DNA from: Mactromeris polynyma
Lineage: Eukaryota; Mollusca; Bivalvia; Venerida; Mactridae
NCBI GenBank assembly: GCA_032209605.1
Contig: JASFXZ010000005.1
Coordinates: forward strand, 31,298,905-31,362,904
Direction of reading: 5' to 3'
Length of the DNA stretch: 64,000 bases
Part shown: piece by piece, positions 1 through 12,337 of the stretch
Position numbering within the stretch: position 1 is the first letter of the stretch
How the letters are laid out: every line of letters begins with the position of its first letter
Notes under the pieces: generated by a model
The model's database searches: none
Told to the model about the DNA's origin: nothing
What the model saw: the letters and a program-made list of their open reading frames with translations, nothing else
Translations under genes and position numbers: made by a program

Positions 1-481
1 CGACAGTCATTGCCGTAGGTCGTCACCTTGCGTCTTTTTTAAATATTGTTGTTTGGTGTTTACGAGAATATAATAGTATGTTGATTGTTTCAATTCTGGG
101 TTTGAATTAGTTTTAATTTATTAGATTAATTTTGGATGACACATTAGAGTCGGTAACACATGTTCAGTTATGTTAATATTGAAATTTATATCATATGTGT
201 ATATTTAATTAAATATTCGATGAAATTATTTAATAATATACAATTTATTACTAACATGTCTTGGTGTTTAAAACTAGATTCAATTATTACGTTACAGTTT
301 TATGGAAGTATTTTGTCAAGATCATTTATTTCTACATAGCATTTTCATTATTATGTATGCTTTTTATTTTTTAATTGTCGATTTCTGAGAAACGCTTAAC
401 GCTCAACGATCAACTCATTACATGAATTTCAGAATAAAAGATAAAGCGCATTATCGACTTTTCCCCGAAATCCCTAACAAT

Positions 482-880
482 GCCTACTTAGTCAATTTAT
501 GTATATAATTATGTTGGAAATTAATGACCATACAGCGATTACGTGTGAGTTTAGAAGTATTTTTATTGACACGTTCAATGTTGTAAATCGCTGTATGGTT
601 ATTACATGTATTTCTATTATGTTAAGTCGTGCAGATATATTGTTCTTGTTATTTACCCCCCCCCCCCCATTTATGGCTATTCCATTCAATACTTCCTTCC
701 TTCTTGTCTCCCTAAATTATCTATGATTGTTTTTGATAGCCGGTCAGACCATTCCTTACGCCCGTGTTCCCGTACATGTTTACCATTGTACCTCCCAAAT
801 CACTAATGCTTTGGAGTATGTTGTTTCTCTGGGGTATGTGTAGGGAGACATTGTCTTGTTCCCTGTAACAACTTAATCTC
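482..880 (+). repeat. Dispersed retroelement 3' tail, diverged copy
   Basis: This stretch opens with the same bases (CTACTTAGTCAATTTATG, then GTTGGAAAT and a GACCATA block) as the copy at 45.25 kb and follows the same order of blocks down to the AGGGAGACATTGTCTTGT / CCCTGTAACAACTTA end. At 44.7-45.7 kb the same sequence directly follows a reverse-transcriptase C-terminal coding region, so I read it as the 3' untranslated tail of that retroelement, 5'-truncated here. It is more diverged than the copies at 45.2 and 49.5 kb. A 13-C homopolymer lies inside at 656-668. The small reading frames here are chance. Confidence 0.65.
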
Positions 881-1111
881 TCCTTTAAAAAGTAATGGAA
901 GTCATGGTCAAAGCATCGCGAAATGCCACAGTGCCAAATGGTTGATGGTATAATATAGGGTATGTGACCAACTTTCGTTTATCCTTCAGTTGTCAGAGAT
1001 AATTTGTTTTTGTTGTATTTTTATGTTTCTATGTTGTGCTAAGTGACTTAACTTTTCATAGTAATCGTTCTCATTTTAATCATGTGTTCATGACATGTAT
1101 TTACTTTGCAG

Positions 1112-1309
1112 CAAGCCATAAAGTCCAAATAATGAATCCAACAGATACAAAAAGCTGCCGTATGTTTACTTCAGCTCTTACGAAAATGTTGTGTGAGTTT
1201 GACTGGAAATGTTCTGACGAAAACGATGACAGTGTGCCACTGATTGTTGTATGTTCATATTTTAGTCGTATAGAAACTAATGTTGAATTGGCCATAAGTT
1301 CATTACAAC
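1112..1309 (+). CDS. Symmetrical phase-1 internal exon, unknown protein (exon A)
   Basis: An open stretch of 198 nt is bounded by a good acceptor (TTTACTTTGCAG) and a consensus donor (GTAAGT). It starts two bases into a codon and ends one base into a codon, so both flanking introns are phase 1 and the exon can be skipped or duplicated without changing frame. The 66 codons have a normal amino-acid mix: an acidic run (DENDD), then a hydrophobic strand-like PLIVVCSYF and an amphipathic NVELAISSL. That looks like beta-alpha alternation in a folded domain. It reads directly into the exon at 2422. I do not recognise the family. The upstream ATG in this frame lies in the intron side, so the true start is outside the visible exon. 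Confidence 0.55.
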
Positions 1310-1457
1310 GTAAGTAAAAATAATACATGTGTTCAAATAATAAATGTGTAAGAAATGTTTAGGTAGATTTAGTTACGTTAACAAAGTCATCATAGTTAAC
1401 CTTGCTGGAAAAATGGAAAAAAGATATCGGCTATCTAGGTGAACCTGGCTTACTATA

Positions 1458-2144
1458 CACTCAACAAAATTCCTAATCGGTCAGTTTATATTGTATTATT
1501 ATTTTTCTAATAATGTATTCACACAAAATTTCACATACCGATATTTGAACAGGTAATGCAGCGAATTATTGATTTGTTTTAGCCGGCTCGCTATGAAATT
1601 AATCGTATAAGGCGTATTGACGTTTATAGCACGTTTTATTTTTTGAAATTTCATAAGAATATTGACATTATTTGTTTGTAGCCATTATATTGGTGGTTAT
1701 TTCCGTTTTCAACTTATTTCAGGTGGCAAGAAACTTCAATATAATGACTACAAACAAATAATGTCAATATTCTTATGAAATTAAAAAAAATAAAACCCAC
1801 CTGTCGTAAATGAGTTCCGGCCTGTATCATTCCGACGGCTCGGGCGCGTTCTTCTTCAGTCATTATCACCATGTTTTGTGTTTTTCAAAAAGGATTTTCA
1901 TCAGCAATGACAAAAGTGTACACGAACACGTGCAAATATGTGTCCATGCCCCGCACGTGCAAAATGTGCTATAAACGTCAATACGCCTAATACGATTAAT
2001 TTCATACCGAGCCGGCTAAAAAAATTCAATAATTCGCTGCATTACCTGTTCAAATATCGGTATGTGAAATTTTGTGTGAATACATGCATTATTAGAAAAA
2101 TAATAATACAATATAAACTGACCGATTAGGAATTTTGTTGAGTG
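1458..2144. mobile_element. Non-autonomous Tc1/mariner-type element with long TIRs
   Basis: Near-identical inverted arms of about 177 bp (1458-1634 and 1967-2144), each beginning CACTCAACAAAATTCC at its outer end, are flanked by TA on both sides (1456-1457 and 2145-2146), the Tc1/mariner target duplication. Inside, on the - strand at about 1795-1872, lies a fragment reading MTEEERARAVGMIQAG, the kind of N-terminus found on Tc1-like transposases. The rest of the transposase is missing. The element sits in the intron between the exons at 1112 and 2422. A separate 46-bp inverted repeat is nested inside it. Confidence 0.85.
1647..1782. repeat. Nested 46-bp inverted repeat (fold-back)
   Basis: Arms 1647-1692 and 1737-1782 (AATTTCATAAGAATATTGAC... 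outward) are inverted copies with one mismatch, around a 44-bp loop. It interrupts the Tc1-type element right after its left terminal arm and next to the transposase N-terminal fragment, so it is a separate insertion or a rearranged internal part of the host element. Confidence 0.75.
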
Positions 2145-2421
2145 TACACATGTGTTCTTGTACAATGCATGATAACTGTTATATTATTGTTATTATGTGT
2201 AGCGTGCGGGTTGGTTAAACACAGTTCCTTGTGAAAATTAGGCGTCAATATATCGTAAACTGAATGCTGCCACTTTATCACTAGTTTTATTCACATAAAG
2301 ACAAAAAGGATGAGATGAACCAAGACGAACTATGAATCGGGATTCATATTGTCATAAATCATACATACTCTTATAGTAGCAACATCGGATAGCCCACTAA
2401 ATATACTAACCTTGTTTTTAG

Positions 2422-2616
2422 GGTCCTCCCCATATGTTGTGGTAATACTTCACAATGCGCCGAGTTTACCAATGGTTACAACACAACGAAAGTTGAGAGG
2501 ATTTAACAATATAACCTTCATTGACATGGGATTTAACGACGAGAATGTTATATTTGCATGTCAGCACAATGTTAAAGCCAAAGAGAAGCTGCGATCTTAC
2601 ATTGTTGGGTTTAAAG
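2422..2616 (+). CDS. Symmetrical phase-1 internal exon, unknown protein (exon B)
   Basis: An open 195-nt exon lies between acceptor CCTTGTTTTTAG and donor GTCAGT. Like the exon at 1112 it starts two bases into a codon and ends one base into a codon, so the two join in frame. The translation has another hydrophobic strand (PYVVVILHNAP) followed by VTTQRKLRGF, an aspartate-rich turn (FIDMGFNDEN) and a charged helix (VKAKEKLRSYI). Together with exon A it gives about 131 residues that could be one alpha/beta domain. Family not recognised. It precedes the damaged exon at 3568, which continues the phase. Confidence 0.5.
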
Positions 2617-3438
2617 GTCAGTGGCCGTTCATTCATTTTACATGCCAATATCTTTCACTTTATAGATAAGGAAGTTTATGGTAAATCAAATGTCACCATA
2701 ATATTGCCAATAACGATGCATTTGTCTTTTGAACATTAGTAAATCACGGTCGTGATATGGTTGTCTCCCGTTGTTAGACTTCGCTCGTAAACCGGAAGTA
2801 ACATCGATTACCGAGTTTTACGAAGCTTTGTTGCCACACTAAAGAGTTGCATACAGTTTGGATTTCGTTGAAATATGGAGGAAGTTTTCGCGTTTATAAG
2901 ACAGAGAATGCTTTCATGTGCAGCCATACATGTACGAACCGGAATCTGGTGAAGATAACCGGAGGAGCACGAAGAATACGATCGTTCTTGTGAACGATTA
3001 GAGAATGTTAGTTGGTAATTTTAGCTTTTACTTAGGTTAATATTGAGTAATTAAATCAACAAAAGTAACTGAGGATGCTATCTTGCGTTACACTGTGTCA
3101 TGTTTACTAATTGTAAACGTTTACAAATGTAGTGTTATATATTGTGATAAGCACCATGTTTATCGTGACACCCCTGCTGTAAAGTTTTTTGTTTCTAGAA
3201 TGTTAATAAATAGTTAATACAGATTGCTAGTCTTATAAATATGGCATCGCTTTGTGTTTTTTTATGATTTTGTTATTTTCTGAAGGTGAAACGTCGAAAT
3301 ATTTGGGCATGCTTGTATTTGGACTCGACAACCACATGCGCTACATGAAAACACTACGTTGAAATAAAGTACTTTTAAGAAGCTACATGATCCAAAGTTT
3401 TATATTTGGTTTACCCCGATTAGCCAGATCACGATAAG

Positions 3439-3487
3439 TGTTCGTATGTATGTGGCCTTCCCTGTAGGAACTTATTCTCTCTCTTTT
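3439..3487 (+). repeat. Short remnant of the dispersed retroelement tail
   Basis: GTATGTATGTGGCCTTCCCTG followed by TAGGAACTTATTCTCTCTCTT matches the extreme 3' end of the tail copies at 22.8 and 49.9 kb. Only about 50 bp remain, which fits a very short 5'-truncated insertion. Confidence 0.5.
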
Positions 3488-3567
3488 CATATGACTAGTT
3501 AGCCTTTCCATTCTATGATATCGGTACCAGTGATGGAATTTCTTAAATAAATGTGTTTTTTTTTCAG

Positions 3568-3755
3568 GTGAGAACGTGGAAACTGTGGCATTATGCTGTA
3601 TGGTACAATAATATGTAGACTTGGCCGAGAAACTGGATGAATTCTACTGCCATGCACAACATCCAGGATTCATTGGTAACTGCCGTAACAAAAAAGTGGT
3701 ATAAGTTTCATTTGACGAGTTTCTTCAGTTGCATTGTCCATTTGGAGATGAATAA
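3568..3755 (+). pseudogene. Damaged third exon of the exon A/B gene
   Basis: A strong polypyrimidine tract and CAG (ending 3567) precede an exon-like stretch whose first two bases complete a GGT codon with the last base of the exon ending at 2616. It reads GENVETVALCCMVQ, then an in-frame TAA (3609-3611), then YVDLAEKLDEFYCHAQ and more protein-like sequence. A possible donor (G|GTAACT) after 3675 would make it a 108-nt phase-1/phase-1 exon containing one stop. If it is not used, two further in-frame stops follow at 3702 and 3753. Residue choice on both sides of the stops is coding-like, so this is probably a pseudo-exon or an allele with a nonsense change. Family unknown. Confidence 0.4.
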
Positions 3756-6243
3756 CTTATTCACGAGTACGTTTACTCTTACAACATGAGTAAAACAAAC
3801 AACAATAATGCACCGATTTTCTTGCAGTGCTGAATGGTAATGTACACTCCAATATTTGAGGGTGAATTTGGCGTTTATCAGAGGTTATATATGTAGTGGG
3901 TACACCAAGGTTGGACGATCGAAACCACCAGTCGGTTGTAACCGATATAAATGGCCCCGGTAAATACTCCCAGTTGTCAATACTGGTCGATTGGAGTTCA
4001 GATCTGGTCAATTAAGATATTTTCTTATAATGTTTGTTGTTTTCCCAAGTTGTCTCGTGTTTGAGAAAACATTGTCTGACCAATACTAGCTAATTTGATA
4101 TTTATTTTTTTTTACCAATGAAATTAACCATTAAATGACGTATAGATGTATAGTTCGCTATTTTGATGACATTGCCTATTGACAATTAAAAAGTTTGTCT
4201 GATTCAGTAATTACAAGCCCAACAAATTACAACACCACTACAAGGGACCTTATTGTTTGATAGTAATCAAAACCTTTGACTTGCCAATTGCCTGGTATCT
4301 TAGACCTAGTCATGAATGTACATGCATATTATTGACCACTGTTCAATTAACACTTTTAATAATACAAAGGACTGAAATATCTCCTCATTCACTAAATGCT
4401 TATGTCTTTTTTCGCGGTGTCTTATTACCACATCAAATTGTGACATTTATTTTGCTTGCTTGAAACAATTTCAATGTGTTTAATGCTGAAGAAATGTTGT
4501 TTGTAAATCATGATCAACATTTCATATTTAATTACACTGGAACGAACTATAAAAACTATAAAACATTGACTAGCGTACTGGAGGTACTAAGAGGGGGCAT
4601 AGTTATTTGAGAGACACATAAAAACGAATTAGAGCAAATGTGTGACCACTATTGATCGGTTAACGGCAGTATTGAACGCTGGTCCGTTCAAAACTCATAT
4701 TGACTGGACTTTGCCAACATTGCAATGTAATTCTGAGTGATGTTCAAGTGTTTGATTGCTCTTGGCCAACAGCAAACTAGCAGCTGAACTGAAATATTGT
4801 AGTAGTTATATATCCACCTAAGTATATCCTTTTACATTTTCCTTCCATGTAACTTCGCAATTATATTCGTGCTTACTGGTTACTTAATATAATATCGGCC
4901 TCTAGGTAGGCAGTAAAACACAAACAGAAAATGTTTGCCATCAATCATGTTATAAAAGTGCTGAACTCCATACGGATTCCCCCAAAATATGCGTAGCCTT
5001 ATCAACATATACGTAAATAAAAGCTGTAGAAGGTGGCTATTTAAATAATTTAATGAAAATAAGGTGATTAAATCGTCTACGCGATTTTGCGCAATCGGGG
5101 TTTTCCAGTTTAAAAATACCGCGAAGTGTCCATCCAGCATGCACCTGGCGAGTCGCATGATCGATCTGCAACAGAAACATACACATTGTCGTCATCCACT
5201 ATCAACATCGAGAGGGTCATCGTTCAGTATTGATTTATTTACGTTGCGTGCCAACATATAATGAGCGACTTCACTACCTATTTTCAATTACAGTGGGTCG
5301 CATGTTTCGTCATAGCGCGTGTCGTTTATTATTAAAACACCTTATTATTGTGTATGCGTGTGGGGTCATCTCAAAACGTTTCAAATGAGTTTCCATGTGT
5401 CACCGAACTAATAATCAACCTTCGAACTGGAACACTTAGCTTTTGTATGATGGCACAGACTGCTGCTATGGCATTGACACATTATACGACAATTTGATGC
5501 TTGTAATAAAGCAGGTTTTACAGTTTTGACAATAATAAACCGACACATTATGTTCTCCAATCCGATTTCATATCAGCACTCGGAAATATCTTGCTGTTTT
5601 ATTATGCATGCTACAAAATGCAATGTTAACAATACTTTCATAGAATTTGTTCAGAAGACTGAATGGAAATCTGGTCTCTGAACCTGGTATGATGTTTACC
5701 GTTGCACATTGTGTTTGTTCATAAATTATATCAAACTGCACAGAAAGTCATGTATTTGGTACATAATAGGGTTAATATTATGGGATACATTTTCAGGAAC
5801 TGAATGAACAAATAGGAGTGTAATGGGTTGTGGAAGGACCGTTCTTCACGACATCCAGCAATCGTCATTGATGTGTCTAGACTCTTTGTCTTGATGCAAA
5901 CATCAACAGCAAGGACCACAACCGGTGCCTTGATCCTCATTACTTCCGCAAAGTTGGTGTGTACGTCTAATGGATACTGACGGGGACAAATTGTGCTTTG
6001 CAAAGGCCCGGAATTTTGCAAGTTTGAAGCCGGAAATTTACTTTTCATTCACATTTGTGCTTATTATGTAGTAATATAGCAACATCGTTTACAACAATGG
6101 GCTTTACAAGGACTTTTTCCTACCGAATTTTCAAAAAGGAGAACCAATAAAAAGGTCTTTGATTTTAGTATCGGATTGTCTGCTAAACATCACAGTTATG
6201 GCATAGTATTATTACCTACTATCTCTACGTTGGGATATTTCGT
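3756..6243. other. No recognised gene
   Basis: AT-rich sequence with scattered short open frames on both strands (longest about 105 codons at 5731-6048, - strand). None has a recognisable motif, convincing splice sites or coding-like composition. I see no tRNA, long repeat or terminal inverted repeat here. Confidence 0.5.
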
Positions 6244-6810
6244 TGATATCCTTAGTTGATAGTAGAAGGTACCGGAATGGTCGTAGGTAATAATTTGTAT
6301 TATTGAATTCACAATTCACGATAAAACAACAAGTTCACTGGGAGTGCACCCTTTGTTATATTGGTAACATAGATCATTATAAATCCATTTAATTCCAGTG
6401 ATGATCTTATAGTAACTACCCTAACCATTGTCTACCATTATTAGTAATTTCCCCATTTAAAACTGTCTTGGATGTTAACCGGACTGTAGCCTTTGAGCTC
6501 CCAAAACCAACTCCGATTATTCCTTCGTGCGCGGATATTATCAATATCTTTCTTACTGTATTTTGGACTATCCCGAAAGCCATAACCTTATTCGCCAATC
6601 ACGTGACCCACTTATTAACTCACGTGATGCGTTATTCTACCCTGTTTCCAACGGAAGACCAAATGTGTCAGAGATCCTGACTCAGGGCAAAGTGCATGTA
6701 TTTGCGACGAATTAAACCTCAGGCGTACAAAGTAAATTCCTATCTACACCTGTATAGATATCTAGCCAATGTACTTACAAACTTAATGAAAGGTTAATAA
6801 CCTGGCTACA
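6244..6810 (-). repeat. 3' LTR of the Gypsy-class element
   Basis: On the + strand it runs from TGATATCCTTAG to AACCTGGCTACA, giving TG...CA ends. Ordered matches to 17392-18018 include the first block, AGGT(A/T)CCGGAAT, GAGCTCCCAA, CTGTATTTT, ACCTTATT, AATCACGTGA, CAGAGATC and the final TAACCTGGCTACA. A purine-rich tract in the - strand (13 bases, GGGGGGAGA at its end) abuts the TGTAGCC edge, as expected upstream of a 3' LTR. Confidence 0.65.
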
Positions 6811-6823
6811 TCTCCCCCCATTT
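6811..6823 (-). promoter_or_regulatory. Polypurine tract of the LTR element
   Basis: Read on the - strand this is AAATGGGGGGAGA, immediately followed by the LTR start TGTAGCCAGG. Position and composition fit the plus-strand priming site of an LTR retroelement. Confidence 0.6.
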
Positions 6824-9800
6824 ATGTTAATAAAAAGTCCCCTTTTTATTTTTGTTTATTAATATCGAAAAATATGCAACCCCCTTTTTTTCCACTCACT
6901 AAACTATAAGATACACACTGGATAAACATTTTTTCAAACATGATAAAAACATGAACATTTTAGCAATGAATCAATGATTAACTAATAACATACAATTATT
7001 AGTACCACTATAACTACTGTACTACTTATATTAAAACATTTCTAAAAAAACATCTATTAATAAAACCATGGCTGAATATGGTTGGTTTCTAATTAATTTA
7101 TACCATGATAATGGATGATATGTTTCCTTAAATCTAAATTTCCATAAATTACATATCTAATTGTTGTATTGTCTTTTATTATTTCTTCCCTTTTCCGTAA
7201 ATTGTCTATATGATATGCACCTGTTTTATGACAGAAAAGGTTATCTTCACTAATTGGACATTGATTCCCTCCTTTGACACTATTTTCCAAAACACTTTTC
7301 ATGTACATCAGAACTACAGCAATACGTGATTTTGAAATACTTTCCCAAATTATAATTAGCAATTTCACATTGCACATCTTTCCTTTACTAAATTTTCTTT
7401 AAATCGTATATATCTTTTACATCCCTTAATAATTCGTACAAATTGCTTATTTGTAATCTTAATAAACAGTTTTAGTAAAGCCCATCTTCAAAATCTATGA
7501 ATATTTTCTCAATTCATTGAACGTCTGAAAGAAAATTTTAACAAAGAAGAGTGCCTTCCTTTTAGAATATTTATTTTTGTGCACAAATGAGGATATTAAG
7601 TCTTTGTCCATTGTTAAAAACGATGTATTTGTAAATTCGAATAATGATTTAAAATACCCACAATATTCAGCCAATCGCCTAGCACATACTTTTACATCCA
7701 TACCTTTTGTTCGCTAAATTTCTATAAGTTATAAATCGCACTCTTTCGATACTACGATTTGTGTCTTAATGATACTATTTTGAAAAACAATTATAGCTAG
7801 GATGCCTCTAAAATACATGGACATTGTTATTACATATTAACAATATATGACTGTCAATTTCACTATTATATGTAACATTTATAATATAACACAATATAAT
7901 TGTCTGGCATAACATTACCATCAATAACTGTCATGCAATGTAATCAATTTTACATTATATTCAATCTAAATTTTACGTAATAAACATACATGCACTCATA
8001 CTATATAATATTGAAAATACACAATTTATTCTCACATTTATTTTAACCAATAATAACTAACAACATAATTGACCCTTCCTCATTCGCACTGTAGCCACGC
8101 CCACCTTAGCAACTGGTGCTCGTTGTAACTACGTTAGACAAGCGCTTTACAAAATGGCGACCGACAATAATAAACATAATGTATTTTTGAGTGTCTTCCG
8201 AGCGATTTTGCGTTGAATCATCTTTGTGATCAAACTTTGAATCAAACATTTTACGCATGTCTGGTTTCCTGATAAGAAATTAGTACTCAAAACCGTCTGT
8301 GTCAGACCAAAAATGATGTAAGGAAAATCAACATCATAGCTAAGCGTCTTATTCAAATGGACATATTTTATACTACAGCCCCAAAAAATGCACAAATTTG
8401 ACATATTTTGGATAATATGAGGATATTTTGTAATGTCTATTATATATAATCTGACATCAAAAAGTCCATGTGGAAAATATTTTGCATTGAAATTGAAAAA
8501 AAAATAGTATGTTTAATAAATAGAGTGGACAGACATTACTATATTAGGAGTATTTCTCAAATCATCAATAAATCATTCGACACAAATTTCTAAAATTTCC
8601 AGAAATTATGCCTTAAAGAAACAAGGCAAGGTTTGGCTCGGACAAATTATATAATATTACGCAATAAACAATATTGTCCCCTGTGTGCACTATCTAGATA
8701 TCAATCTTGTCCAGACCCCTAATTAGCATTTCTCTTTGTCTGCCCCAGTTGGAATCCAATATACATCCAATTAGTGTTTCCTGTCACCATCTGACACATT
8801 ATATACAGTACAATTGAGAACAGAAGTGTCAAATATTTTTATAGACTTAAACTGAAAGACCATTGATCAGGTCGAGATCTGTGTTGAATGTTCTAAAATG
8901 TGTTTATTATTTAAGAACTTAATTCAACATAGGTGTGATGTTTAGGGTTTAAACATTAATTATTACTAATTTCTGTCCTATCATAAACTCTAAACACTAT
9001 AGTAAATGAAATAATGAAGAAATCAGAACTTTTCTAACTCTTATAAATTACGTTTGAAAGAAATAGTCCTACTCAACAGCGAGTAACCAATACCAGTAAA
9101 TCATCGGTATTTACATTTTTTCACTAGTATTAACAAAACTAAAAATAAGTTTTCTGCATATAATTATGTTTATGGCTATACTATTGTTTAATGTCAACAA
9201 TTATTGATTTTATAATTGATTCTGAGCATTTTAGTTTTACAAATTAGGCCTTTATAACTAATTTATAAAGTAATGTCCACACAAAGCAAGTGAAATATCC
9301 AAATAGGCCTATTTACCTCAATGCTGGTAAAAGTCAAATACTGTTGTTTATCAAAATAATATAATGTTCATTCAACCCGCAGATATATTGATCATATCAG
9401 ACATTTATATAAATTGCAACTTATTAAAACCAGAAGATGAGATGGATAGTGAAATAAACCTTCACCGCTTTCTAATTATTGATTCGAATGACATAATTAA
9501 GCAAGAATTTAGCTATTCAGTGTAAAATTGTTTAACAGTATGATGTTGCTTGCATATGTATGTAAAACAAACATATTTCAAACATATTTTAAGTTGTAAT
9601 ATAGTGTGTTTCTTCATCTTCAAGGGCTATACTTTTTAATTAATTCCTAATATCTGCACCATCCCAGTAAAGCCGATATAAATATATATCATTTTTTCTA
9701 GTCTCTCCAGATATTTGCTGTCCGAATGATAAAACCCGTAGCTGCATCTTTTCATCATTGTCACATATTAACATAATATAATATAATCACAATGCTTTCA

Positions 9801-10211
9801 TCATCAGAAATCTATTAAACTTTATTTTTTTATCCCACGGTAATCTCTTCCTGTTTGTCTAAGGTTTGTCTAAGGTAAGCGAGCTGCTGGGGGGGGTGTC
9901 GAAATCCCGTTATCTGATTGGCCAATCGGCCTGTCAATCAAATATCTGAGGAATGGTCAATTGTTAGTTCTGACGTATAGCCAGCATAACTCGAAACTAT
10001 TCTACTTCATATTATGACATATCATAATATTTGAAAAACAATAAATTCCTCATCAACAATTGATATATAAAAAATCATGTAACAATAAAACACTTCTAAC
10101 GTTACATAATGACAAAATATCATATTCTACATTCTCCCATTTTCATACTCACTCATCCACTTCTTTCCAACCGACACCATATTCTTTCCTGTACCAACAC
10201 ACGCTATTTTT
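6824..10211 (-). other. Long region between envelope-like gene and 3' LTR, no recognised gene
   Basis: About 3.4 kb of very AT-rich DNA inside the LTR element. It holds short - strand frames (7093-7377, 94 codons; 7495-7701, 68 codons; 8147-8404, 85 codons) without motifs I recognise. The 7093 frame has spaced Cys and His residues (NQCPISEDNLFCHKTG and HIIHYHG) but no clear finger spacing. A + strand start-like AAAATGGCGACC at 8154 opens only 20 codons. It could be an extended 3' untranslated region, a decayed accessory gene or a later insertion; I found no terminal repeats to prove an insertion. Confidence 0.4.
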
Positions 10212-10659
10212 TTAGATAGCATTATTGTCTTCCTTAGCTGACCTGTTAATCCTGCTAATGGTCAATGCATCCATTATGTTTGACATGTTTATGTCATTAT
10301 GAAATACTTCAATATGCACTACGTAAGTGGTGTTCAGTATCCTTCTGAGTTTTAGACAAGTGATTATACTTAATCTAATGTAATTTGGAACAGGCAATTG
10401 TTCCACTGTCATTTTGTTTATGATAGAAATCTGTAAAGTTTCTAATATTTAATTTTGGGCATACTGTTCCGATTATACTTTCAACTAAATTAGATGAATT
10501 AGCACCTATATTCCATTCCCTTGGGCATGATGGTATTGACATTACCTGTATATCCAGACATTGTATCCCATTTGATACATGCACATTGACGTAAGAACTT
10601 TTGTTACAATCCAGCTTTATCAGCATTAGTAATCCTATCCCCCAAATGTATAATTGCAA
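10212..10659 (-). pseudogene. Decayed reading frames downstream of the envelope-like gene
   Basis: Two overlapping - strand frames (10375-10659, 94 codons; 10212-10412, 66 codons) follow the envelope-like membrane segment with a break of only a few bases. The first has spaced cysteines (LDCNKSSY, IQCLDIQV, IPSCPREW, GTVCPKL) typical of an extracellular disulfide-bonded chain. They may be the continuation of the envelope-like protein after a frameshift or a separate small gene. I cannot tell which. Confidence 0.3.
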
Positions 10660-10662
10660 TTC

Positions 10663-12261
10663 CTAACAGAAATACTCATATTCCAGATTAGATTTTAATG
10701 TTTGAAAGAATGACTCATATGGATTCTCAGTTGTTGTGATTAGATACTTCAACTCTAACCCGTGTACTGGTCTCAACAATGTAATAGCTACAAGTATCAC
10801 ATTTAACTTACGATATAGCCAAATCAGACACAACGAATTCAATATTGTTAATAAAATACTTCCTATTGACAGTATATCATAAATATTGGATTTTGACGTC
10901 TCAACATTTTCATCCCTTAATGACCCCGCTATACCTGAATAAGCGTATTGATTTGTCTTAGCTTGTGTCGCTAAACGTTGTAACGAGATTTCCACACGTT
11001 TGGTCTTTTCCTGTATTTCTTTATACTTATGTTTAAATATTTATATTGAGGGAACTTAATCTCACTTGGTTTCGTTTGACTACCATTTTCAACCAATTGA
11101 TTCAATATCGAATCGTTGAAAAAATATCTCAAATACTGCATATTAATAGGGTGTATAAAAATTATATTGACTTATTTAAGTCTTGCTTACCCCTTGAAAA
11201 ATGCATGCCGTAACATGTGTCTTTGTTACCAATCTACAACCACGAGGCAATGTAAAGACGCAAAATTTACAATCTGGTATTGTATTATTACTTTGTCCCA
11301 TACATTCCAAGTTAACGTCTTTCTGTTATGGCTAGTATTTGTCCATTACTGTTTGTCAAATTTGGTTTTAGCACATTACGTATCATATTGTGGTTACATA
11401 ACTCATTTACCTTTGTAACATTTTCATATCTGAACAATTTCATTATACAACTATCTTTCTCTTCTTTGTTAAATACCACCTCTCTATAACATAACATAAA
11501 ACCTGCGTATTGCACGCATTCCTTTAAGAAATGATTATTTACCATTGTAAACGACTGGTCTTCCTCGTTAATTATAAAATACCTGGGACTTTCGATTAGT
11601 ATGCTAGCATCTGAATTATTAAAATCATTGTTCAAAGGAATTGGAAACAAGTTGATATCAGTACAATAGGCATATGCATGTTGATATAGATTGTGTCATA
11701 TTTGCGCCCATAAATAAATCTTGCATTTTGGTAATAAAATGCTGCATCTCTTGAAATCAACTGATACGATTCGAAATCTCTAGATAATATATTTGTGATA
11801 TTATCCAAAGCAGCCTGTAACCGTATCGCCAGTATAATAAATGAGGACAATTTCCCCGCATTTAACATCTGAATTCCCCGTAGCATATTATTGAAATGAG
11901 TTCGCACTCGTGCAAATTTCTCAGTATATCTCAAAAGTACTTGCTCTGCTACTTCATGTTTATTGTCTTTGGTTCCTACCATCATTAATATGACATCAAC
12001 CATTTCTTTCTCACTAGCAACAAAAGTCTTAAAATTTTGTAATTCATCATTTACATGATGTATAAAGCTTGACAGACCCTCTTCCGATTGACTAAAAACA
12101 TGTGTTACATTGTTAACAACCTTTGTTAGCCTATTTATATGGCTGCGTAATACATCAAGTTGCGATGTAGTCGCTACCCCAATTAATGTAGACCCTAAAT
12201 CTCCGATAAATCCCAAAATTGGACCGTTTGATTCTGTAGCATAAATCAGTCCCAGGAACAC
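10663..12261 (-). pseudogene. Envelope-like glycoprotein gene, F-protein type, broken
   Basis: Three - strand frames in order, 11632-12261 (209 codons), 11312-11650 (112) and 10663-10995 (110), lie after the integrase, where env sits in Gypsy-type retroviruses. The first begins with a hydrophobic, glycine-rich stretch (GFIGDLGSTLIGVA) followed by heptad-like helices, the pattern of a fusion peptide and coiled coil in baculovirus-F-like envelope proteins. The last contains a hydrophobic segment near its middle (about residues 40-62, ending in LYRKL) that fits a membrane anchor with a short basic cytoplasmic flank. Frame changes near 11640 and between 11312 and 10995 break the gene, and no Met start is evident upstream. 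The family call rests on position and pattern, not on a database match. Confidence 0.55.
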
Positions 12262-12337
12262 AAGAAAGATATGCTCTTTGCCATCATACTTAAAAATAAA
12301 ATAAAACTATGATATAATTATTTTATCTAATTCCGGA

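Noticed and set aside
656..668. 13-C run as a regulatory G-quadruplex
   Set aside because: A simple homopolymer inside a repeat tail; length may also be a sequencing artefact.
8154..8216. Gene start at AAAATGGCGACC after a GC-richer CCACGCCCACC block
   Set aside because: Opens only 20 codons, no donor site, and lies inside the LTR element.
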